DNA of 64,000 nt from UBA5066 sp046331465 (GTDB taxonomy: Bacteria > Acidobacteriota > Thermoanaerobaculia > UBA5066): the NCBI GenBank assembly GCA_046331465.1, contig JAXLQV010000002.1, positions 1 to 64,000 on the forward strand, in the 5' to 3' direction. This document shows positions 34,474-41,066 of this stretch, one piece after another (the first letter of the stretch is position 1; each line of letters opens with the position of its first letter). The position numbers and the translations under genes are program-made. The notes beneath the pieces are model-generated. The model was not told the origin of the DNA and searched no databases. It worked only from the letters and a program-made list of their open reading frames with translations.

Positions 34474-34488
34474 GCAACCGTGGTGCCA
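34474..34488 (-). promoter_or_regulatory. Consensus sigma-54 promoter with no gene downstream
   Basis: TGGCAC-CACGG-TTGC on the minus strand, with GG/GC exactly 10 bases apart and the preferred A after TTGC; as strong as the promoter at 29813-29827. On its strand the next 190 bases are the gap and then the reverse of the barrel gene, so it appears to drive a non-coding transcript. Confidence 0.65.
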
Positions 34489-34654
34489 GACCGGGGCGAC
34501 AACGCTGCGCATCCGGAAGCCGCCTGATTCGAGCGTGTTAGCGCTGCGCGACCGGGACGTGAGACGGCCGGGTGTCTCGTTTCGAGTCCACCCGTGACGC
34601 GTTTCGGCACTCGCGCGTCCAGAATGGCACGAGGCGTCCCCGGGGAGTGCTGTC

Positions 34655-35104
34655 TCAGGCGACCGGGAGGAGCGTCGAGTCCTTCTTGATGGAGAGCGAC
34701 AGGTCGACGCGAGTCCTCGCGACGCCCCGGATGGTCTGGATCCGCTCGCGGAGGAGCGCCTCCAGCTGCTCGAGGTCGCGCGCGCGGACCTTGAGCCTGT
34801 AGCCGTAGTCGCCCGAGATGGCGTAGCACTCCTGGACGGCGAGGAGGCTCTCGATCTCGTCGAGGAACGGACGCTCGAAGCTGGGGTGCTCCAGCTGCAC
34901 GTCGACGTGGGCGACCGCGGCCATCCCGACCTGGCGCGGGTCGAGGAGGGCGGCGAACCTGCGGATGAACCCCCGGGTCTCGAGCTTCTTGATCCGCTCG
35001 TTGACGGACGGCGTCGTCAGGCCGACGCTCTCGGCGATCCGCGCCTGGGAGATCCTCCCGTCGCGCTGAAGCATGTCGAGGATCTGGCGGTCGATCTCGT
35101 CCAT
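34655..35104 (-). CDS. Lrp/AsnC family transcriptional regulator
   Basis: A 149-residue regulator. N-terminal helix-turn-helix (DRQILDMLQRDGRISQARIAESVGLTTPSVNERIKKLE) and C-terminal RAM effector domain (AVAHVDVQLEHPSF to VDLSLSIKKDS), including the AISGDYGYRLKVRARDLEQLEALL motif that usually binds amino acids or similar effectors and mediates octamer assembly. It is transcribed in the same direction as glgC upstream but has its own promoter region with a large palindrome, so autoregulation is likely. Its regulon is unknown. Confidence 0.94.
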   Translation of the reverse strand: MDEIDRQILDMLQRDGRISQARIAESVGLTTPSVNERIKKLETRGFIRRFAALLDPRQVGMAAVAHVDVQLEHPSFERPFLDEIESLLAVQECYAISGDYGYRLKVRARDLEQLEALLRERIQTIRGVARTRVDLSLSIKKDSTLLPVA

Positions 35105-35146
35105 ATAAAATTCGGAGAGGCGTCGAAACCTCCGAACTTTATATGG
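35101..35146. promoter_or_regulatory. Operator palindrome over the Lrp-type gene start
   Basis: Arms CCATATAAAATTCGGAGAGG and CC-TCCGAACTTTATATGG (8-base centre) pair almost throughout (one mismatch, one gap). The left arm includes the ATG of the regulator gene; the right arm carries an ATATAAA that could be the -10 box reading toward it. The regulator bound here would block both RNA polymerase and the ribosome, a classic autorepression layout. AT-rich flanks fit Lrp-family sites. Confidence 0.6.
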
Positions 35147-35176
35147 ATGCGCGGGGGCATTTGCAAGCTCTTTCGT

Positions 35177-36424
35177 TCAGGGCGCCGGGACTTCGACCCC
35201 TTTCGGCAGGACGACGACCCCTCCCTCCGAGACGTGAAAACGCTTCCGGTCGCTCTCGGGGTCGTACCCGATCTCGACATTCGGCGGGATCTTGACCCCC
35301 TTGTCCGCGATCACCTTGCGCAGGCGGGCGTGCCGGCCGACGTCGACGCCGTCCATCAGGACGCACTCCTCCGTCCGCGAGTACGAGTTGATTCGGACGC
35401 GCGGAAAGAGGATCGACCGGTGGACGCTGCCGCCGGAGACGATGCAGCCGTCCGCGACCATCGAGTCGGTCGCGCCTCCCATGCGGCCGGACGCCGAATC
35501 CGCGAAGACGAACTTCGCCGGGGGGAGGTGCGGGGAGTGGGTCTTCAGCGACCACCTCGGGTTGTAGAGGTTCAGCGGGGGGCTGACCGAGATCAGGTCC
35601 ATCGACGCCTCCCAGTAGGAGTCGACCGTCCCGATGTCGCGCCAGTAGGGGGCGAGCTCCTCGTCGCCGGGGACGCGGCTGAGCGAGAAGTCGTAGGCGA
35701 AGACGGAGGCGCCTCCCGAGAGGAGCGCCGGGATGATCGTCCGGCCGAAGTCGTGGGAGGTGTCCTGCAGGGCGTCGTTCTCGAGCGCCTCCCGGAGGAC
35801 CTTCGGGCGGAAGATGTAGTTCCCCATCGAGGCGAGCGCGAACCCGGGAGCGCCCGGGATCTCCCGCGGCTCCCGGGGCTTCTCCTCGAAGCCGGTCACG
35901 CGCCCGCGGTCGTCCACCTCGAGGACGCCGAAGCGCGTCGCCTCGGAGAGCGGCACGGGGAACGCGGCGATCGTCAGGTCGTGGTCTCCCTCCTCGTGGA
36001 ACGCGAGCATCGGGTTCACGTCCATCACGTAGACGTGGTCGCCCCCGAACACGCAGACCTGCGACGGCTGCTCGTCGAAGATCAGGTCGAGGTTCTGGTA
36101 CACGGCGTCCGCCGTGCCGCGGAACCAGTGCGGGCCGCGTCTCATCTGCGCCGGGACCGGGTCGACGAACTGCCCGACGTCCGGGTTCAGGCGCCAGGAC
36201 CTCACGAGGTGCTCGATGAGCGAGTTCGACTTGAACTGGGTGAGGACCTTGATCTTCATCAGGTCGGAGTTGACGAAGTTGTTGAGGACGAAGTCGATGA
36301 TCCGGTAACGCCCGCCGAACGGGACCGCGGGCTTGGCGCGGTCGCGCGTGAGAGGGTAGAGGCGTTCTCCCATTCCGCCCGCCAGGACGATCGACAGGAC
36401 GTCCCGGTGCTGCAGGATCTTCAC
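35177..36424 (-). CDS. glgC: Glucose-1-phosphate adenylyltransferase
   Basis: Makes ADP-glucose for glycogen synthesis. About 415 residues: N-terminal nucleotidyltransferase (VLAGGMGERLYPLTRDRAKPAVPFGGRYRIIDFVLNN), the GTADAVYQN, HVYVMD and SGMGNYIFR-like (SMGNYIFR) blocks, and a C-terminal left-handed beta-helix with ILFPRVRINSYSRTEECVLMDGV. The GTG start (VKILQHRD) has a GGGAGG six bases upstream and is preferred over an ATG 24 bases earlier. The catalytic Lys and allosteric site regions look normal. No glgA or glgB is adjacent. Confidence 0.94.
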   Translation of the reverse strand: MKILQHRDVLSIVLAGGMGERLYPLTRDRAKPAVPFGGRYRIIDFVLNNFVNSDLMKIKVLTQFKSNSLIEHLVRSWRLNPDVGQFVDPVPAQMRRGPHWFRGTADAVYQNLDLIFDEQPSQVCVFGGDHVYVMDVNPMLAFHEEGDHDLTIAAFPVPLSEATRFGVLEVDDRGRVTGFEEKPREPREIPGAPGFALASMGNYIFRPKVLREALENDALQDTSHDFGRTIIPALLSGGASVFAYDFSLSRVPGDEELAPYWRDIGTVDSYWEASMDLISVSPPLNLYNPRWSLKTHSPHLPPAKFVFADSASGRMGGATDSMVADGCIVSGGSVHRSILFPRVRINSYSRTEECVLMDGVDVGRHARLRKVIADKGVKIPPNVEIGYDPESDRKRFHVSEGGVVVLPKGVEVPAP

Positions 36425-36521
36425 GGTCGGCCTCCCGAACCGCTCCATTCTAGTGTCCGTCCCGCCCGCCGGACGCCGAAGCCGCCCTCCGGGGGCTCCC
36501 GATTCCCCTATCCTTCCGGGC

Positions 36522-37532
36522 ATGGCGATGAAGGATCCCTACGAGGTCCTCGGAGTTCCGCGCACCGCCGGGGACGCCGAGATCAAGAAGGCGTACCGGC
36601 GGCTCGCCAGGAAGTTCCACCCGGACGTGAACCCGGGCGACTCCGGCGCGCACAAGCGTTTCCAGGAGATCGCCGCCGCCTACGAGGTCCTGAAGGACCC
36701 GAAGAGGAAGGAGCGGTACGACCGCTTCGGCGACACGGGCGAGCCCCCGGAGCCCGCCGCCGGGCCGTTCCGAAGCGGACCCTTCCCCCAGGGGCCGTAC
36801 CCGCAGGGACCGTTCGGGAAGGGAACGACCGGGGGAGGGGGCTTCCGCTGGTCGGGGGACATCTCCGACCTCTTCTCGGACCTCTTCACCGGCGGAGGGA
36901 GCGGGATCGGCGTCGGCGAGGACGAGGACGCGGCCGCGGCGATCACGATCCCGTTCCGCGACGCGGTCCTCGGAGGGACCGTCTCCTTCTCCGCGCGCAT
37001 CCCCCGACGCTGTTCGCGCTGCCGCGGGACGGGGCGGGCGGCGAAGTCGGCCTGCCCGGCCTGCCACGGCTCCGGCTCGCTCGTCGAGACGGAGAGCCTG
37101 ACGGTCCGCATTCCGGGGGGCGTCGACTCGGGCGCGCGGATCCGCGTTCCCGGGAAGGGGCGCACGGAGAACGGCGACCTCTACCTCTCGATTACGGTCG
37201 AGCCGCACCCCTACTTCGGCCGGGAGGGGGACGACATCGTCGCGGAGGTCCCCGTCTCGGTCCCCGAGGCCTACCTGGGCGCGGAGATCGAGGTCCCGAC
37301 GGTGAGAGGGCCCGTGCGGGCCCGGATCCCGGCAGGGACCGTCTCGGGCCAGCGCTTCCGGCTGAAGGGGCGCGGGATCGAGAACCTGCGGACCGGCACG
37401 ACGGGAGACCACTACTACCGCGTCCGCGTCGTCGTCCCGACGGTGCAGAGCGAGGACGGGCGTCGCGCGATCGAGGCGCTCCGGCCTCTCTACGCGCGGG
37501 ACCTGAGGGCCGACCTTCCGCGGGGGCTCTGA
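36522..37532 (+). CDS. DnaJ-type co-chaperone with reduced (single) zinc centre
   Basis: A 336-residue J-domain protein. J-domain (residues 4-70) with HPD in RKFHPDVNPG; Gly/Phe/Pro-rich linker (about 90-145); then a shortened cysteine region with only two CxxCxGxG repeats (CSRCRGTG and CPACHGSG) instead of the usual four; then the two C-terminal substrate-binding beta domains (VRIPGGVDSGARIRVPGKG and VPVSVPEAYLGAEIEVPT). HPD is kept so DnaK stimulation is expected; the missing second zinc site suggests a specialised DnaJ/CbpA intermediate. Start at the first of two close ATGs. Isolated from dnaK. Confidence 0.9.
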   Translation: MAMKDPYEVLGVPRTAGDAEIKKAYRRLARKFHPDVNPGDSGAHKRFQEIAAAYEVLKDPKRKERYDRFGDTGEPPEPAAGPFRSGPFPQGPYPQGPFGKGTTGGGGFRWSGDISDLFSDLFTGGGSGIGVGEDEDAAAAITIPFRDAVLGGTVSFSARIPRRCSRCRGTGRAAKSACPACHGSGSLVETESLTVRIPGGVDSGARIRVPGKGRTENGDLYLSITVEPHPYFGREGDDIVAEVPVSVPEAYLGAEIEVPTVRGPVRARIPAGTVSGQRFRLKGRGIENLRTGTTGDHYYRVRVVVPTVQSEDGRRAIEALRPLYARDLRADLPRGL

Positions 37533-37568
37533 GACGCCCCGCGGCGCGTCACGCCCCCGAAAGCAAAA

Positions 37569-37590
37569 CGCCCCGGCGCGAGCCGGGGCG
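37569..37590. terminator. Bidirectional intrinsic terminator
   Basis: Stem CGCCCCGGC/GCCGGGGCG with a GCGA tetraloop between two converging genes. Flanks are AAAA on the left and TTCCGTT on the right, so on the minus strand the stem is followed by TTTTGC and on the plus strand by TTCCGTT; termination in both directions is likely. Confidence 0.8.
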
Positions 37591-37616
37591 TTCCGTTGCG
37601 GGAGGTCGGGTGTCGG

Positions 37617-38714
37617 TCAGTTCTTCTCGGCGAGCGACGTCACGAGGCGGAGCGCCTTGTCGGCCGAGAGGTCGCTGCGCAGCGTGATCTGCCGGGGGGC
37701 CGCCCCGGCGGCGTCGTCGCTCCGCACGAAGTTCATCGCGCCGTCGGCGATCCAGTGGAACGTCGCGACGCCCTTCTGGGAGATCGTCGCGCCGATCTCG
37801 GCGCCGGTGTCCATGTTCTCCGGGATCCGGCCCCTTCCGGCGCTGCGGCCGATCGGAACGTGGGCGCGGGCCCAGACCTCGTCGGGGATCCTCGTCGCTC
37901 CCTGGGGCGCGAGCTTCGTGAGGTCGTCGGGGAACGTGATCCGGAGGACCTCCTGCTCGCCCGTCGCGAGGTTCGCGAACGTCGCCAGGACGCCGCCGTT
38001 CGACGTCGGGTCAGCCTGCACGGAGGGAGAGGTGAACGAGGAGAGGGGGAGGCCGCGCGGGTCGGTCGTCCCGGCCGTACCGGCGAGCTCGTTCAGGTTC
38101 CAGGGCTGGACGGAGTCGATGCGGAGGGTGCCGTCCTCGACGAAGATCGGCGCGTACCGCGCCTGCATCTGCCCGCTCTCCTCCCACCAGACGAGGGAGA
38201 AGATCGAGCGGGTCTTCGTGACGGGGGCGCCGCCGTCGTCGAAGACAACGTACTGCTGCCGGGTCACGACGACCCGGGGGTTGATCGAGAGATAGAGGCC
38301 GCGGTTCGAGAGGATCTCGCCGCCCGACCAGTAGCCGTCGCGGTGGATGGCGACGTGCATGGCGGCCATGAGGCCCTGGGACTTCGTGTAGGCGACGAAG
38401 AGCGTCCCGGTCGTCTCCTCGAGCGCCACGGACACGGAGCTCTCGATGTTGTCGTCGAAGGTGCCGTCGATGACCTCGAGGCGGGCGGGCCGCCCCGAGG
38501 GAGTGGAACGGAGGGCGAGGACGGGAAGATCGAAGTCGGGCGAGTCGGCCTCGACGCTGACGATCTCGCCGTAGCGGGCCGGAAAGACCTCGTAGAGCGT
38601 CCCGTCGGGTGCCACCGCGGCGCTGTCCGCGAGGGCGGAGGCCGGGACGAGGAGCGCCGCGGCGGCGAACGCCGCGACGGCGGCGAGGGGAAGGGCGGAG
38701 CGCGTTCTCTTCAT
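37617..38714 (-). CDS. Exported protein of unknown function
   Basis: A 365-residue protein with a clear signal peptide (KRTRSALPLAAVAAFAAAALLVPASALA). The mature part looks like repeated beta-sheet blades (GTLFVAYTKSQG, YWSGGEILSN, IFSLVWWEESGQM, GVATFHWIADGAM) and may be a beta-propeller, but no family was recognised. Third gene after an XRE regulator and a TPR protein, 10 bases from the TPR gene, ending at the bidirectional terminator. Likely part of a regulated surface or periplasmic function. Confidence 0.8.
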   Translation of the reverse strand: MKRTRSALPLAAVAAFAAAALLVPASALADSAAVAPDGTLYEVFPARYGEIVSVEADSPDFDLPVLALRSTPSGRPARLEVIDGTFDDNIESSVSVALEETTGTLFVAYTKSQGLMAAMHVAIHRDGYWSGGEILSNRGLYLSINPRVVVTRQQYVVFDDGGAPVTKTRSIFSLVWWEESGQMQARYAPIFVEDGTLRIDSVQPWNLNELAGTAGTTDPRGLPLSSFTSPSVQADPTSNGGVLATFANLATGEQEVLRITFPDDLTKLAPQGATRIPDEVWARAHVPIGRSAGRGRIPENMDTGAEIGATISQKGVATFHWIADGAMNFVRSDDAAGAAPRQITLRSDLSADKALRLVTSLAEKN

Positions 38715-38724
38715 GGCGCTCACC

Positions 38725-39648
38725 TCACGAACGGAGATTGATGACGTTCCGGAAGTCGAAGACCTCGAGGTAGGCCCTGAGGTTCCGGAAGTCGGGATAG
38801 CGCGACGCGAGCCTGTCGAAGTAGTCGCGGGCGGAGTCCTCGTCGCCGCCCAGGTGGCTCGCCTCGCCGAGGAGGTAGAGGACGTTTCGTTCGACGGAGT
38901 CGTCGCCGCAGAGGGGCGCCCGCTCGAGGCACGCCTCACCGAAGTAGCGGGCTTCCTCGTAGCGGTCGCCCTTCAGGTAGCCGAAGCAGAGGTCCATGAG
39001 GGGGAAGACGGTGTGGGCCGTCGCCCCGGCCCTCTCGATCGTCTCGAGCGCGTCGTGGACGAGCGGCAGCCCCTCGGACGTCCGGTCGAGCGCGATGAGG
39101 CAGTACCCGAGGTTGTCCTGCCAGAGGGCGCGCGCGAGGGCGGAGACGCGGGCCGGGGGAGCCGAGACCTCGAGCGCGCGGCGGTAGCACTCGGCGGCTT
39201 CCTCGAAGCGGCTGTCGACGGCGAGGAGAGTCCCCTGGGTGCTCTCGGCGCCGGCGAGGAGGAGGGGGTCGCCGATCTCGGCGGCGTGCTGCCGCGCGAG
39301 GCGCGCGTAGAACGCGGCCTTGCGGAAGTCCCGCTTCAGCTCGTAGATGCGCGCGGCCGTGTAGGCGGCGCGGAAGGCGGTCTGGTCCCCGCGCCCGCGA
39401 AGGAGGATTCGCTTGAGCTCGACGAGCTCGCCCTCCGCGGGGCCGGCCTCGGCCGCCGCGGCGGCGCGGCAGGAGTAGATCCAGTCGACGAAGGTGGCGT
39501 CGCCCGTCCTGCGGGCCGTCGCCAGCGACTCGTCGTAGAGCGCCAGGGAAGCGGCGAACTCGCCCTTCTCGAGGAATCCGACCGCCTCGGAGCGGAGCCC
39601 CTCGGAGCGGCTGCGGAGAGCGTCGGCTTCGGCCGGAGAAACGCTCAT
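38725..39648 (-). CDS. Tetratricopeptide-repeat protein
   Basis: A 307-residue, all-helical cytoplasmic protein (no signal peptide). About seven TPR-like helical pairs can be seen (GFLEKGEFAASLALYDESLATARRTGD, AAFYARLARQHAAEIGDPLLL, EAAECYRRALEVSAPPARVSAL, EEARYFGEACLERAPLCGD). TPR arrays bind partner proteins; here the natural partners are the XRE regulator 12 bases upstream or the exported protein downstream. No known family beyond the repeats. Confidence 0.85.
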   Translation of the reverse strand: MSVSPAEADALRSRSEGLRSEAVGFLEKGEFAASLALYDESLATARRTGDATFVDWIYSCRAAAAAEAGPAEGELVELKRILLRGRGDQTAFRAAYTAARIYELKRDFRKAAFYARLARQHAAEIGDPLLLAGAESTQGTLLAVDSRFEEAAECYRRALEVSAPPARVSALARALWQDNLGYCLIALDRTSEGLPLVHDALETIERAGATAHTVFPLMDLCFGYLKGDRYEEARYFGEACLERAPLCGDDSVERNVLYLLGEASHLGGDEDSARDYFDRLASRYPDFRNLRAYLEVFDFRNVINLRS

Positions 39649-39660
39649 CTCTCTAGTTCC

Positions 39661-40143
39661 TCACTCGGGCCTGCTCGAGCCGGAAGGCCGGCCGAACGGG
39701 ATGAGCGGCGTCCCTGCGGGCGGCTCGGGAGAGGCCGGAGCCTCCTCGGGTCGCCAGCGCGGCTGCCGGTTCTGCTGCTGGATCTTCTTGAAGGCGATGA
39801 AGTCGCGGACCTCGCGGCGGGAGTCTTCGTCGAGCTCCTCGAAGTCGGCGACGAGCTGCTGCGTCTCCGTGGCGGGGTCGAGGGACGGAAGCTCCTCGGC
39901 CTCCACCGGCTCGGCGGCCGTCTCCTCGAAGAAACGGCTCATCGAGAGCTCGAAGACCTGGAGGATCCGGAAGAGCGTGTCGAGGCCGACCTTGTACTCG
40001 CCGTTCTCCATCCGCGAGAGGTCGGACTGGGTCACGCCGATCCGACCGGCGAGGTCGGCCTGGGTCAGCCGACGGCTCTTCCGGATTTGACGGATCTTCT
40101 GACCCACCACGATAATCTGCGAACGGCGCACGTTGGCACTCAT
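39661..40143 (-). CDS. XRE-family transcriptional regulator
   Basis: A 160-residue DNA-binding protein. Cro/CI-type helix-turn-helix (IRQIRKSRRLTQADLAGRIGVTQSDLSRMENGEYKVGLDTLFRIL) followed by an acidic, Pro-rich C-terminal half (EELPSLDPATE to RWRPEEAPASPEPPAG) of unknown function, perhaps a partner-binding arm. First gene of the regulator-TPR-exported protein set. ATG at MSANVRR chosen since the region upstream carries a promoter rather than coding pattern; a TTG 66 bases earlier is possible. Confidence 0.9.
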   Translation of the reverse strand: MSANVRRSQIIVVGQKIRQIRKSRRLTQADLAGRIGVTQSDLSRMENGEYKVGLDTLFRILQVFELSMSRFFEETAAEPVEAEELPSLDPATETQQLVADFEELDEDSRREVRDFIAFKKIQQQNRQPRWRPEEAPASPEPPAGTPLIPFGRPSGSSRPE

Positions 40144-40162
40144 CGACACGGACCCGAGGCCA

Positions 40163-40190
40163 AGGTTAGGCCGTCCCGCGGCCGTGTCAA
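40163..40190 (-). promoter_or_regulatory. Probable sigma-70 promoter of the XRE operon
   Basis: TTGACA (perfect -35) and TAACCT (weak -10) with a 16-base spacer, pointing at the XRE gene in the divergent gap with the export permease. The predicted start would be about 12-14 bases before the ATG, so this is only moderately supported. Confidence 0.45.
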
Positions 40191-40227
40191 GCAAATCTTG
40201 CGGATCCAATAGCCTGCCGGGTCACAA

Positions 40228-40995
40228 GTGAAGCGACGCCTGTTCCTCCTGTCCGAGCTCGTGCGGCGCGATCTCGCGGTCCGCTACGCCGGGAGCTTCG
40301 GCGGCGCGGCCTGGGCGATCCTGAACCCCCTCATCCTCTGCGGCCTCTACACCCTGGTCTTTGCGGTCATCGTCCGGATCTCCCCGCCGGCGGACTTCCG
40401 TGGGACTTACGCCGAGTTCCTCCTGGCGGGGCTCCTCCCCTGGCTCGGGTTCCAGGACGGCCTCGTCCGGGGCGCGTCGGCCATCGTCGACCAGGCCCAT
40501 CTCGTCAAGAAGATGTCGTTCCCGGTCGCGCTCCTCGTCGTGGCCAGCTTGGCATCGGCGATGGTCCTCCAGACGGCCGGGCTGGTCGTCTTCGCCAGCC
40601 TGTCGGGCGGCTTCGGCTCCGGGCACGTCCGGCCGCTCGCGGTCGCTGCCGGCTTCGCCCTCGAGATCCTGCTCCTCGTTGGCCCGACCTTTGCTTTTGC
40701 GGCGGCCAGCGTGCTGTTTCGGGACCTTGCCCAGCTGCTCCCCCCCCTGCTGACGGTCGTCTTCTACCTGACGCCGGTCCTCTACCCGGAGAGTCTCGTC
40801 CCGCGGTCCCTGGCCGGCATCCTGGACCTGAACCCGTTCCGGGACGTCGTCGCGCTCTTCCGGGCCGGGCTGATCGGTACGGCGAGCCCGCCGGCGGCGC
40901 GGGTCGCCCTCTGGATGGCCGTTTCCTGCGTGCTAGCATTCCTCGGGCATCGGTTCTTCGAGCGGAGCCGGAAGGTCTTCGCGGACGTTCTGTAG
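40228..40995 (+). CDS. ABC-2 polysaccharide/O-antigen export permease (Wzm-like)
   Basis: A 255-residue inner-membrane protein of the Wzm/TagG/KpsM type: short cytoplasmic start (KRRLFLLSELVRRDLAVRYAGSFGGAAWAILNPL), six membrane segments, and the family motif DLAQLLPPLLTVVFYLTPVLYPESLVP before a C-terminal NPFRDVVALFRAGLIG. It would form the membrane channel that exports an undecaprenyl-linked glycan with a Wzt-type ATPase; neither ATPase nor glycan genes are nearby. GTG start with weak ribosome-binding site, divergent from the XRE gene. Confidence 0.85.
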   Translation: MKRRLFLLSELVRRDLAVRYAGSFGGAAWAILNPLILCGLYTLVFAVIVRISPPADFRGTYAEFLLAGLLPWLGFQDGLVRGASAIVDQAHLVKKMSFPVALLVVASLASAMVLQTAGLVVFASLSGGFGSGHVRPLAVAAGFALEILLLVGPTFAFAAASVLFRDLAQLLPPLLTVVFYLTPVLYPESLVPRSLAGILDLNPFRDVVALFRAGLIGTASPPAARVALWMAVSCVLAFLGHRFFERSRKVFADVL

Positions 40996-41066
40996 GCCGA
41001 GGCCCCCCCAGTCGATCCGGGACGCGGGCCGGAGCCCGCCGTCCCCTCCCCGGACCAGGAGAGACC

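Larger units (their letters stand above)
34273..34654. other. Gene-free gap with sigma-54 promoter and hairpins
   Basis: 382 bases between the barrel gene (plus) and the Lrp-type regulator (minus). No convincing protein frame. It holds a strong hairpin at 34289-34315, a T-run at 34332-34337, a small hairpin TCGCCA/TGGCGA at 34424-34439 and a minus-strand sigma-54 promoter at 34474-34488. A plus-strand TGGCAC at 34625 has no GC partner. Confidence 0.7.

Noticed and set aside
34540..34605. tRNA-like TTCGAGTCC in the gene-free gap
   Set aside because: The bases flanking it do not form a T stem, and no acceptor or anticodon arm can be built.
34625..34639. Plus-strand TGGCACG resembling a -24 element before the Lrp-type gene region
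   Set aside because: The -12 position reads GTCC instead of TTGC, so the GC doublet is missing.
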